A DNA stretch of 64,000 nucleotides from Bacteroidota bacterium (GTDB lineage: Bacteria > Bacteroidota > Bacteroidia > J057 > JAJTIE01): NCBI GenBank assembly GCA_021300195.1, contig JAJTIE010000002.1, positions 1 to 64,000 of the forward strand. The letters are read 5' to 3'. The translations under genes and the position numbers were made by a program. Below the pieces are notes generated by a model. It was given only the letters and a program-made list of their open reading frames with translations. It did not search any database and was not told the DNA's origin. Every line of letters starts with the position of its first letter. Position 1 is the stretch's first letter. This document shows positions 51,217 to 59,632 of the stretch, in pieces.

Positions 51217-51353
51217 GGCTGATAGAAATGAATAGAGAGAAAGTGGAAAACAACCCCCTGTGCAACGCCCATATACCAAGATCCTGGCCACACATGCAGC
51301 GGAACAACCGGGCATAACGAGCATAAAATGGTGTACAGGGGCGAGAACCCCAA

Positions 51354-51400
51354 GTCGTGCTGCACGACAGGGTGTGGATGCGGCCATACACTCCACACCC
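51354..51400 (-). promoter_or_regulatory. two adjacent perfect inverted repeats (possible operator or leader structure)
   Basis: GTCGTGC-T-GCACGAC (51354-51368) is a perfect 15-base palindrome. Next to it GGGTGTGGA (51370-51378) and TCCACACCC (51392-51400) form a 9-bp perfect inverted repeat with a 13-base loop. They lie in the 230-base gap before the CDVC protein gene. No T-run follows in the minus direction, so neither is a classical terminator. Confidence 0.45.
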
Positions 51401-51446
51401 GGCCCTGTGTAGGGGGGATGCGTAGGCGTAGCCTGGCTCAACCAAC

Positions 51447-51830
51447 TCAGGCCTCTGGGGGTGGGCTGGGCGGAAGCGGGAGCCTGCCTGGGCCAGGCAG
51501 CGTAGTCTGGGGCACCAAGGCCCGCGTGCCTGCATACAGGCCCAGGGCTGGGCTTGCCTCCGGCTCCAGGTAGACCGGCACATAGCTAATGAGCGGGGGA
51601 GACTGGGGCTGGTCTGCCGCAGCGGCCAAACTATGCGTGCGGCCTTGCAGCTTCTTCTTCAGCACACAGCTGCCATTGCAGTGTAGTGCGGGCCTATCCT
51701 GGTTTACACAGTAGCGTTCCGTTAGCTGCTGCTGCCGTAGCCTAAAGGCCAGATAGGGCACAATGGGCCCCAGCAGCACCCAGGCATAGGCTACCATAAC
51801 CACTAAGGATATCCACCGGCGAGACCGCAC
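51447..51830 (-). CDS. small membrane protein with CxNxDRPxxHCNGSC motif
   Basis: This encodes 127 residues from a GTG at 51830, chosen because a consensus -7 box ends four bases before it and would lie inside any longer frame; an ATG at 51860 is the alternative. One N-terminal transmembrane helix (WISLVVMVAYAWVLLGPIVPYLAF) is followed by the conserved RYCVNQDRPALHCNGSCVLKKKL (three Cys, one His), then a Pro-rich tail. Small proteins with this N-x-D-x-P-x-x-H-C-N-G-x-C signature recur in Bacteroidota near metal and TonB-related genes. The Cys/His cluster suggests metal binding; function unproven. Confidence 0.65.
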   Translation of the reverse strand: MRSRRWISLVVMVAYAWVLLGPIVPYLAFRLRQQQLTERYCVNQDRPALHCNGSCVLKKKLQGRTHSLAAAADQPQSPPLISYVPVYLEPEASPALGLYAGTRALVPQTTLPGPGRLPLPPSPPPEA

Positions 51831-51834
51831 GACG

Positions 51835-51842
51835 CAAATATA
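51835..51842 (-). promoter_or_regulatory. -7 box for the small membrane protein gene
   Basis: TATATTTG on the minus strand (51842 to 51835) matches TAnnTTTG. Nineteen bases upstream is TATG (51865 to 51862), one mismatch from TTTG. The GTG start is four bases downstream. Confidence 0.55.
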
Positions 51843-52029
51843 GCCGCTAAACTCATCCATCCATAGTATCGCTAAACTCATGCCGCACAGTAGTGCGCGT
51901 GCGGCTGTACAGGCGCGCACGGAAAAGTGCTGATTTGCGAATGGTACCTAGTACCTGAGGCGCAGACCCCGAGGTTTCACGGGCCTGTGACCCCATGCCG
52001 CTGGCCTTGACTTAGTCAAAAACTCAGGT

Positions 52030-52037
52030 TATCTTCG
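52030..52037 (+). promoter_or_regulatory. candidate -7 box for the AT-rich lipoprotein gene
   Basis: TATCTTCG differs from TAnnTTTG at one position and lies 30 bases before the ATG at 52068. Confidence 0.35.
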
Positions 52038-52067
52038 GGCCGTTCAACTCTCTGAATCACAGCTATT

Positions 52068-53753
52068 ATGAAACCTTTCAAGTTAATTGTCTCATCATGC
52101 CTTGCGCTGCTCATGTTTTTCTCCTGCAAAGAGGCAAAGGAGGAAAATCAGGCTCAAGAAACGATTCAGAAAAAAAGCAAAAATACTTATCCGGCTACTA
52201 ACCCATTCTTATCGCAGGGTATATACGGCGTAACACATGTTAACTCAGGTCAAACAAACTGTGTGCCTTATCACATAAAGGATGGAAACTATACCACAGA
52301 TTTAAACCAGCTTAAGCCTATTTGGGGTGGTCCAGTAAACAACGTGACCTATGCTTCAGTTAATAAAGATTATATGTGGTCTGTTTCAACTGATCGCATA
52401 GCCCTAATTGATAAAAGCAACAAGGGCTGGGATCTGGTTACTGATATAGATCTGCCAGGAGCAAAGCGCTTGACTGTAGAGCAACTAAAGTCTATTTCTG
52501 ATGTAACCTATACTTCATTGGAATCCGCTTCTAGCCATCTAAAAAAGATTCTGGGGCCGGAACCCGGCTTGGTATTGCCAGCAGGCATATATGCACTGGT
52601 AAGCTCTGATGATTACGTATATGCCAATGCAGGAACCATTGTTTCTGCCATAGGTCTAATTGACAAGGAAAATCCTAAAAAAGGATTAGAAGTAAAGTAT
52701 AAATTTGACGTTTCTTCGCTTATTCCTAAAGCCGAAGTAGCACCTGGTGTAAAGAGAATTAATATGGTGGGTATGAACATGACCTATGACGGCCATATAA
52801 TAATCGGGGCGGTTAACGGGATTGCAGTAATTGACAAAGAGCTAAAGGGTCCAGGTAAGTTTTATGCATTCAATGAATCGGAACTGTGCACCAACTCGAT
52901 GGCAGTAGACGAAGAAAATGGCATCTATGTAGCTACGGGTAGTAAAACGCCCAAGGGAGATGGCATGATGCGAAAACTGGTGTGGACCGGTACAGAGATT
53001 TCGGATAAAGAATCCGATGGTGCTTGGATATGCCCCTACACGGGTGGAGATTGGCCCCCAGCTATTAAGGCAGGAACCGGAGCCGGTTCAACCCCAACTC
53101 TAATGGGGTTTGGAGACGACAAGGACAAACTTGTTCTTATTACGGACGGCCAAAACAGAATGAATCTAGTTGCCTTTTGGAGAGATGAAATACCGGCTTC
53201 TCACAAGAAAAGGGAGGGAACAAAATCCAGAAGAATTGCCGGGTATATCCCGATAAAAGCCGGATTACCAGAAGACAGAAAGTGGATACAGTCTGAACAG
53301 ACAATAATCGTAAATGGCTGGGGTGCATTCTTAGTTAATAACCTTATTGATGAAGGCCATCAAGATCGGATTATTGATATAATGACCATTGGTCCCGTTC
53401 ACAATGGTCCGATGGGAATGGAAAGAGTTGAGTGGAATCCAGACAAGAATGAATTTACGTCGGTTTGGACAAGAAATGATGTTGTTTCTATAAGCATGGT
53501 GCCATTAGTTACCAGCGGCTCAAATATGGTGCTGGTCAATGGATATACAGCTAAAAAGGGATGGGAAGTTACCGGCCTGGATTGGGATACAGGCAAAACC
53601 AGAACGAGAATTGAATTCGGACAAACCAACAGGGGGAATGGTGCCTATGCCATTCTCCAGCTTCTGGAAGATGGGGATTTGCTCTTTAATTCTGTCATCG
53701 GGCCCTATAGAATCCCCCTTTCGTCAGCCCATTCTGGCAGCCTGCATAAGTAA
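52068..53753 (+). CDS. AT-rich beta-propeller-like lipoprotein of unknown function
   Basis: This encodes 561 residues. The start MKPFKLIVSSCLALLMFFSCKEAKEEN is a lipoprotein signal with Cys20 as the lipidation site. The mature part repeats a blade-like pattern of short strands (YMWSVSTDRIALIDKSN, YDGHIIIGAVNGIAVIDKE, CTNSMAVDEENGIYVATGSK, KDKLVLITDGQNRMNLV), consistent with a beta-propeller. I do not recognise a named family. Base composition stands out: three 60-base lines that I counted (52681, 52921 and 53341) have 20, 30 and 24 G+C, far below the flanking genes, and codons are AT-ending. Lateral acquisition is likely. A MITE-like element lies just downstream. Confidence 0.75.
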   Translation: MKPFKLIVSSCLALLMFFSCKEAKEENQAQETIQKKSKNTYPATNPFLSQGIYGVTHVNSGQTNCVPYHIKDGNYTTDLNQLKPIWGGPVNNVTYASVNKDYMWSVSTDRIALIDKSNKGWDLVTDIDLPGAKRLTVEQLKSISDVTYTSLESASSHLKKILGPEPGLVLPAGIYALVSSDDYVYANAGTIVSAIGLIDKENPKKGLEVKYKFDVSSLIPKAEVAPGVKRINMVGMNMTYDGHIIIGAVNGIAVIDKELKGPGKFYAFNESELCTNSMAVDEENGIYVATGSKTPKGDGMMRKLVWTGTEISDKESDGAWICPYTGGDWPPAIKAGTGAGSTPTLMGFGDDKDKLVLITDGQNRMNLVAFWRDEIPASHKKREGTKSRRIAGYIPIKAGLPEDRKWIQSEQTIIVNGWGAFLVNNLIDEGHQDRIIDIMTIGPVHNGPMGMERVEWNPDKNEFTSVWTRNDVVSISMVPLVTSGSNMVLVNGYTAKKGWEVTGLDWDTGKTRTRIEFGQTNRGNGAYAILQLLEDGDLLFNSVIGPYRIPLSSAHSGSLHK

Positions 53754-53818
53754 TATGTGTACAGCTAGTCTTCTTGTCTTCCGCCTTGATTAATAAAGTT
53801 CAGGCTTCTTTCTCCGTG

Positions 53819-54092
53819 CCTTGCCAGGCTAGCGCCGCCTTTATTTTTGGTTCTTGTCAGGCTCATATTCCCAAGTTGAAGTGTACTTTTTCTTGATAAA
53901 AAGCACCAAAAATCAAGGGCTGTGCCAGGCCTTAGCAGGCGGCATTTTCGCGAGGACGATGTGGAAACAGCAGGATGAAACCCGCGATGATACCCACGGG
54001 GGGTTCCCGCCAAAAAGAACACACTTCGCTCAAACAGCTTTTTGTTTTTCCGCTACGGCCCCGTCCCCCTTCCGGGCGCTAGCCTGGCAAGG
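53819..54092. repeat. MITE-like element with perfect 18-bp inverted repeats
   Basis: CCTTGCCAGGCTAGCGCC at 53819-53836 and its exact reverse complement at 54075-54092 bound a 274-base segment. Inside are a second imperfect inverted pair (GTGTACTTTTT at 53881-53891, AAAAAGAACAC at 54012-54022, one mismatch) and a 6-bp pair (CTTGAT/ATCAAG). The whole gap from 53754 to 54211 has no convincing gene; open frames crossing it (53765-54022 minus, 53854-54183 plus) look like translated repeat. I saw no clear target-site duplication. It may be a non-autonomous mobile element or dispersed structured repeat; the true ends may lie further out. Confidence 0.65.
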
Positions 54093-54198
54093 CCCATTTG
54101 CAGGGCGTGTTCGGGATAATCCCCGCACGGGTAGTGCGCCGCACCTGCGGTGCATAAAGCCCGGTTCGTGTTGGCTAAGATAAATGAGCCGAAAGCCG

Positions 54199-54206
54199 TA
54201 CCTTTG
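54199..54206 (+). promoter_or_regulatory. -7 box for the tandem ddl gene
   Basis: TACCTTTG matches TAnnTTTG and ends five bases before the ATG at 54212, implying a leaderless or nearly leaderless mRNA. Confidence 0.55.
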
Positions 54207-54211
54207 CAGCC

Positions 54212-56890
54212 ATGCGCGTAGGCATATTTTTTGGCGGCCTGTCCCGCGAGCGAGAGATCAGTTTTGCCGGTGGGCGCACGGTGTTCGACCTGCTGGATAA
54301 GTCGCGGTTTCAGCCCGTACCCATTTTTGTAGACTCGGTGGGTCGGCTCATCCTGCTCCACTGGCCCAACCTGTACAAGGGCAGCATCCGCGATTTCTAT
54401 CCGCCGGCAGCCTACACACCCCACACCGCCCTTCCTTTTCAGTACTATGCCGAGCAGCTGTATCCGGAGCTGCAAGACCACTGGACCGAGCTAATGCAGG
54501 CCGTGGGCAGGCCGCTGAGCTGGGAGGAGCTGCCGCAGTACATCGATGCGGCCTTCCTCACCCTGCATGGCCTGGGCGGCGAGGATGGCAGCCTGCAAGG
54601 CATGCTGGAATGGCTGGGCATTCCCTACACCGGCTCGGGGCTATATGGCTCGGCGGTGGGCATGGATAAGCAGCGACAAAAGCAGCTGATGCAGCTGGCG
54701 GGCTTCTCCACCCCCGCCTATGCGGTGGTACAGCTGGCCGAGAGTGCCGAGGAGTGGCATGCCAAGGCTGCCCAGATTGGCTACCCCCTGGTGGTGAAGC
54801 ACCCCACGCAGGGCAGCAGCATAGGCGTACGTATTGTGCAGCAGGCCAGCCAGCTGGCCGATGCCATCTGGCAGTGCAGCTTTCGCTACCTGCACCGGGC
54901 GGCTGCCTGGCACGCGCTAGACGAGGCCGATAAGCTGCAGCAGCTGCACCGGCTTACCGATATTCGCCATAGCCTAGGGCTGCCCCTGTATGTGCAGCTG
55001 GACGGCGAGGAGCGGCTAATCCATAGGCCCGACGTGCTGCTAGACCTGCTGAACAGCCTGCAGCAGGATGCCCTGCTACGTGCCGCAGACAGCACCGACA
55101 GCCTGCTGCTGGAGGCATTTGTGGCGGGCAGGGAGTTCTCCGTCATTGTAATAGAACAGCCAGATGGAAGCCCGCTCGCCCTGCCCCCTACCGAGATCAT
55201 TAAGGGAGCGGAGGTATTTGACTACCGCAGCAAGTACCTGCCGGGCATGAGCCGAAAGCTCACCCCCATCCGGATGGATGCCGAGGCACTGGGCGACCTG
55301 TGCCGACAGGCCGAGGCCCTGAAGGACTTTCTGGGCATAGAGGTATATGCCCGCCTGGATGGGCTGATAGACAGCCGGGGCCGGGTGTACTTCAACGACC
55401 CCAACACCACCTCGGGCATGCTGCCCAGCAGCTTCTTCTTCCACCAGGCGGCAGAGGTGGGGCTGCACCCCTCGCAGTTCCTTACCTACATCCTGCAGCG
55501 CTCGCTACAGCGGCGGGCGGCCCACCCGCGCATGCCCAGGCAGCCCCTGGCCACCTGGCAGCAGGCCCACGCCCAGCAGGGCCACAAACTGCGCGTGGGG
55601 GTACTGCTGGGCGGCTACAGCAGCGAGCGGCACATATCTGTAGAAAGCGGGCGAAACATCTATGAAAAACTGAGCGCCAGTACCGACTTTGCACCCATCC
55701 CCATCTTTGTGCTGGATAACCTGCGGGCACCGGCATCACTGGGGCTGGAGGGGCGCTTCAGCCTCTGGCAGCTACCCATACACATGCTGCTGAAAGACAA
55801 TGCCGACGACATTGCCGACCGCATACTAAACGGCCTGCTAAAGCCCGAAAGCGATGCCGGCATAGCCGCCATGCGGCAGCGGGCCGAGCCGGTGCGTGCC
55901 CTGCTGGGGGCCGCAGCCCCGGTGCCACCCCGCCTGCTGCAGCAGGGTGAGTGGCGGCAGGTAATGGACTTTGCCTTCATAGCCCTGCATGGCCGCCCGG
56001 GCGAGGATGGCACCCTGCAGGCCCTGCTGGAGCAGGCAGGCATACCCTACAACGGCAGCCCCGTGCCCAGCAGCCAGATCACCATAGACAAGTACGCCAC
56101 CACCGAGCTGCTGATGCAGGCCGGACTACGGGCGGCCCGGCACCAGCTGGTACACAAGGCCCAGTGGCAGCAAGACCCCGAGGCCGCCTGCGCAGCCGTA
56201 GAGGCCACACTCCCCTACCCCCTCATTGCCAAGCCGCACGACGAGGGCTGCAGCAGTGCCGTGAAGCGGATAAAAACGCGTGCAGAGCTGGTAGCCTACG
56301 CCAGCCTGATGTTTAGAACCGAAGACGCCCTGCCAGCTGGCCCTGCCCAGGTCTTGAACCTGAAAGCCGGGGAGGAATTCCCCCACAAGGATACCTTTCT
56401 GGTAGAGCACCTCATCCAGGGACAGCCAGGCGAGCGCTTTATGGAGGTAACCGTGGGGCTGCTAACCCACCGCGAGGCGGGCGTCATTCGCTACGAGGTG
56501 TTTGAGCCGAGCGAGGCCCTGGCTACCGGCGAGGTACTGAGCCTGGAAGAGAAGTTTCTGGCTGGCGAGGGCCAGAACATTACCCCCGCCCGCTTCAGCA
56601 GCAGGGCCAGCGAGCAGGCTGCCATCAGCCAGCTGGTAAGGCAAGAAATAGAGCAAGCCGCACGTTTGCTGGGGGTAGAGGGCTATGCGCGCATAGATGC
56701 CTTTGTACACATCCCCCCCGGAGGGGCGGCCCGTGTTTCATTTATCGAAGTAAACTCCCTACCTGGTATGACACCTGCCACCTGTATTTTTCACCAAACA
56801 GCCCTGGTAGGCTATACACCCCTGGACTTTATGCGCCGAATCATTGCCTACGGGCAGCAGCGCATGGCCACCCTACCCACTGCCCCATGA
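54212..56890 (+). CDS. ddl: tandem D-alanine--D-alanine ligase (two fused Ddl units)
   Basis: This encodes 892 residues, over twice the usual 300-370. Two complete Ddl units (about 1-430 and 460-892) each have the N-terminal GGxSxER start (GGLSREREIS; GGYSSERHIS) and an ATP-grasp domain. Unit 1: HGLGGEDG, QGSSIGVRIV, SKY with Lys341 and Tyr342, and FNDPNTTSGM with Asp396 where the metal-binding Glu is usual. Unit 2: HGRPGEDG, EGCSSAVKRI (Cys in the Ser loop), EEKF with Lys781 and Phe782 in place of Tyr, and FIEVNSLPGM with Glu846 and Asn848 intact. Ddl makes the D-Ala-D-Ala of peptidoglycan precursors in the cytoplasm. The units depart from canon at different sites, so they may have divided tasks. 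It overlaps the PASTA gene by 4 bases. Confidence 0.9.
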   Translation: MRVGIFFGGLSREREISFAGGRTVFDLLDKSRFQPVPIFVDSVGRLILLHWPNLYKGSIRDFYPPAAYTPHTALPFQYYAEQLYPELQDHWTELMQAVGRPLSWEELPQYIDAAFLTLHGLGGEDGSLQGMLEWLGIPYTGSGLYGSAVGMDKQRQKQLMQLAGFSTPAYAVVQLAESAEEWHAKAAQIGYPLVVKHPTQGSSIGVRIVQQASQLADAIWQCSFRYLHRAAAWHALDEADKLQQLHRLTDIRHSLGLPLYVQLDGEERLIHRPDVLLDLLNSLQQDALLRAADSTDSLLLEAFVAGREFSVIVIEQPDGSPLALPPTEIIKGAEVFDYRSKYLPGMSRKLTPIRMDAEALGDLCRQAEALKDFLGIEVYARLDGLIDSRGRVYFNDPNTTSGMLPSSFFFHQAAEVGLHPSQFLTYILQRSLQRRAAHPRMPRQPLATWQQAHAQQGHKLRVGVLLGGYSSERHISVESGRNIYEKLSASTDFAPIPIFVLDNLRAPASLGLEGRFSLWQLPIHMLLKDNADDIADRILNGLLKPESDAGIAAMRQRAEPVRALLGAAAPVPPRLLQQGEWRQVMDFAFIALHGRPGEDGTLQALLEQAGIPYNGSPVPSSQITIDKYATTELLMQAGLRAARHQLVHKAQWQQDPEAACAAVEATLPYPLIAKPHDEGCSSAVKRIKTRAELVAYASLMFRTEDALPAGPAQVLNLKAGEEFPHKDTFLVEHLIQGQPGERFMEVTVGLLTHREAGVIRYEVFEPSEALATGEVLSLEEKFLAGEGQNITPARFSSRASEQAAISQLVRQEIEQAARLLGVEGYARIDAFVHIPPGGAARVSFIEVNSLPGMTPATCIFHQTALVGYTPLDFMRRIIAYGQQRMATLPTAP

Positions 56891-57711
56891 GTGCAACACC
56901 CCCACCCCCCAACAGCAGCCAGCCGGCACCAGCAGGCCGTCCTCCCGTGCTTGAATACCTGAAGAGCAAAGAATTCTATGTCCTGCTAGGCATCATCCTG
57001 GGCGGGGGTCTTTTGCTGATGCTGATATTTTTCTACCTGCTACTGCCCCTGATGACCAACCACAATGAGCAGCTGGAGGTACCCCGGGTGGCCTCAGACA
57101 CAAAGACCGAACGCTTTGTAAGCCTGGAAGAAGCCGAAGCACGCCTGCTGGAAGTAGGCCTGGCGTATGAGGTGATAGACAGCAGCCAGTATGTGCCAGA
57201 ATACCCCCCCCTGGCAGTAATAGGCCAGGAGCCCGAGGCAGGTAGCGCGGTAAAGCCGGGCAGAAAAATCTACCTGAAGGTAAACCGCGCACGCGCCCCC
57301 ATGGTTAAGTTTCCAGACATTGTAGACCTGAGCTATAGCCAGGGCCGCTACACGCTGGAGAACTGGAGGCTACACCTGGGCAGCACCCGCGTAGAACCGG
57401 GCTTGGGAGACAACCTCATCCTGCGTGCCTACTACCAGGGCAGGCAGCTATCAGCGGGCGACCTGGTACCCGAGCAATCGAAAATAGACCTGGTGGTGAG
57501 CCAGCAGGCCGAGCGGGGCAAAATGAAAATGCCAGAAGTAACCGGAAAGCCCATAGACCAGGCCATGGCAGAACTGCAGCGCCTGGGCCTAATGCCCCGC
57601 CCCCGCTTCCGCACGGGCGGCGGTCCTGCTGGCGTTGTGCTCAAGCAGATACCGGCCGCACGAGACTCGGTGGCAGAGGGGAGCGTGGTTATTCTGGAAA
57701 TAACAAAATAA
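56887..57711 (+). CDS. PASTA domain membrane protein
   Basis: This encodes 274 residues. A Pro-rich cytoplasmic N-terminus (about 1-33) and one transmembrane helix (about 33-55, VLLGIILGGGLLLMLIFFYLLLPL) are followed by three periplasmic PASTA domains: about 62-132 (FVSLEEAEARLLEVGLAYEV...GQEPEAGSAVKPGRKI), 138-205 (divergent), and 210-274 (MPEVTGKPIDQAMAELQRLGL...IPAARDSVAEGSVVILEI). PASTA domains bind peptidoglycan fragments. There is no kinase or transpeptidase part, so it is a stand-alone wall-binding protein; its gene directly follows ddl, a grouping known in Bacteroidota. Confidence 0.92.
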   Translation: MSATPPPPNSSQPAPAGRPPVLEYLKSKEFYVLLGIILGGGLLLMLIFFYLLLPLMTNHNEQLEVPRVASDTKTERFVSLEEAEARLLEVGLAYEVIDSSQYVPEYPPLAVIGQEPEAGSAVKPGRKIYLKVNRARAPMVKFPDIVDLSYSQGRYTLENWRLHLGSTRVEPGLGDNLILRAYYQGRQLSAGDLVPEQSKIDLVVSQQAERGKMKMPEVTGKPIDQAMAELQRLGLMPRPRFRTGGGPAGVVLKQIPAARDSVAEGSVVILEITK

Positions 57712-57715
57712 ATCC

Positions 57716-59632
57716 ATGATACGCCCGAGCTTCATCCTTGCCTGTCTGCTCTGCTTGCTCTCTGCCAGTACCCTCCGCGCCCAGTGGGTGCTGGATGCCG
57801 AGCCTGTGGGTGCCACCCCCACCCGGCAGGAGGCTGTAGAAACGGGCTTGTACAAAACACAGGATACCGAGCTCCTGAAAACCATCGGCCTGCGGGGCAC
57901 CTGGCCCGGCCTGGAGCTATGGATCAATCGCTTCGACACGACCGGTACTTTTTCCGATACGCTGTACTTCTTCCGGAGCCGTACCGTAAAGCGTACGCTC
58001 AATCTGTCTGTCAATACACCCGACCTGGGTGTATTCACCTTTGATGGGGTGGATGCCACCGGGAATACCTATGCCAGAACACTCCTTAACGGAAAAACAG
58101 ACAGCCTGGTCAGCCATCTTATCAAGCTGGACAGTGCCTACCAGGATGGCATGGGGGGAACGCGGGCCATTACAACGGCAGACAGCCTCTACTTCTCATT
58201 TGCCTACCAGGCAGGGGGCCTGGCCGATAAGCCCGAAGAGCAAGACAGCCTGGTGCTCTATTTCCGAGACACCACTACCGTGGGCGGCCCGCGCTGGGTA
58301 CCCGTATGGCGTACTACCGGTGCGGGGCTGGATCCCCAGCGCTTTTATCGTGCCCTGGTATCCGTATCCGATGTGCGCTATCTGCATGCCCGCTTCCAGT
58401 TCAGGTTTATCAGCTACGGCAGCCAGAATGGCGTGTTCGATGTATGGCACCTGGATCAGCTCCGGCTGTATGTGGGGGGCACGCGGTTAAACCCAAACCC
58501 GATACCGGATCTGGCAATCTCTGCCGTGCAGGCCCACGTATTCGGCCCCTACACCCGTGTCAGCCGGTATCAATACCCGGCGGGCTATCCGCAGGGCAGC
58601 CTGCTGCTGGAGATAACCGGAAACCAGCCTGCCACCACAACCACTACGGCCACGGGCACGCTGGTTTTTGAGCGGAACGGCAGCAGCCAGGCACTGGGGC
58701 CCAATGCGGTGGCCGTGCCCGCAGACGGCGTGCGGGCCACCACCGGCTTCTCCCCCACCCCCCAGCCGCTGGGCAGCCAGGCAGATAGCCTCACCTTTAC
58801 CCTTACCCTACCCATGGGGGCCGCAAACAACGCCGATACCCGTCGCCAGAATGACCAGCTGGTGTATCGCACCGGTGTGGATAGCGTGCTGGCCCTGGAT
58901 GATGGAGAGGCAGACTCCGGCTTTGGCCTGAACACCAGCTTCCGGCAATCCTTTGGCCAGATTTTCCGGCTACCTGCTGGCTCAGACACGCTGCGGGCCG
59001 TGTGGCTCAGCTTTATACCCCGCTTCACCATTGCGGCTGGAAAACCCCTGGAACTGGTAATCTGGAACCGAAAGGCGAATAACCCCGACTCGGTTTTGTA
59101 CAAACAAATCGTGAGCGTGAACTATGGAACCGCCTTCAGCCACTATGAGCGCTACCGGCTCAACCGCTCCATCCTGCTGCCCGACAGCTTCATCCTCGGC
59201 CTGCGTCAGTTTGATGACGTACCCATCAACCTGGGTATAGACCTGAACTATGACTACAACCAGGGCAGAAATGTGCTGTATGACAATGAGGGCAAATGGG
59301 CCGCTACCAGCTTTGCTGGCACACTGATGATCCGGCTAGAGATGAATGGTGCCGGCTATATACCGGTTAGCCGCCGGGCAGCCGCTGGCACTGCGCCCGC
59401 TGCTAGCCTATACCCCAACCCGGCTACGCAGCTACAGCTGTACTGCCCAGCCGACTGCTACTACGAGGTGTGGGATGCCACCGGCCGGATGCACCTGGCA
59501 GGCAGGGGCCAGCAGGGGGTACAGCTCATTGCAGGCACAGACTCCCTGGCACCTGGTGTATACGCTGTGCGCGTATACATGCCCAACAAGGCAAGTGCCA
59601 CCCAAACCCTGCTAAAATGGATAAAGCCCTGA
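57716..59632 (+). CDS. T9SS type A sorting-domain surface protein
   Basis: This encodes 638 residues. The signal peptide ends at TLRAQ. Beta-rich domains of unknown type fill the middle (DFDTTGTFSDTLYFF-like strands, a lectin/jelly-roll-like appearance around 90-270), and the C-terminal 75 residues are a type A sorting domain: AASLYPNPATQLQLYC, YYEVWDATGRMHLAG, and LAPGVYAVRVYMP. The protein is exported by the T9SS and attached to the surface. It starts four bases after the PASTA gene stop, apparently in the same operon as ddl. Its role is unknown. It overlaps bshB1 by 16 bases. Confidence 0.88.
   Translation: MIRPSFILACLLCLLSASTLRAQWVLDAEPVGATPTRQEAVETGLYKTQDTELLKTIGLRGTWPGLELWINRFDTTGTFSDTLYFFRSRTVKRTLNLSVNTPDLGVFTFDGVDATGNTYARTLLNGKTDSLVSHLIKLDSAYQDGMGGTRAITTADSLYFSFAYQAGGLADKPEEQDSLVLYFRDTTTVGGPRWVPVWRTTGAGLDPQRFYRALVSVSDVRYLHARFQFRFISYGSQNGVFDVWHLDQLRLYVGGTRLNPNPIPDLAISAVQAHVFGPYTRVSRYQYPAGYPQGSLLLEITGNQPATTTTTATGTLVFERNGSSQALGPNAVAVPADGVRATTGFSPTPQPLGSQADSLTFTLTLPMGAANNADTRRQNDQLVYRTGVDSVLALDDGEADSGFGLNTSFRQSFGQIFRLPAGSDTLRAVWLSFIPRFTIAAGKPLELVIWNRKANNPDSVLYKQIVSVNYGTAFSHYERYRLNRSILLPDSFILGLRQFDDVPINLGIDLNYDYNQGRNVLYDNEGKWAATSFAGTLMIRLEMNGAGYIPVSRRAAAGTAPAASLYPNPATQLQLYCPADCYYEVWDATGRMHLAGRGQQGVQLIAGTDSLAPGVYAVRVYMPNKASATQTLLKWIKP

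Noticed and set aside
53765-54183. Two open frames (53765-54022 minus; 53854-54183 plus) after the AT-rich lipoprotein gene
   Set aside because: They run through the inverted-repeat element and have no protein-like features; I treat them as translated repeat.
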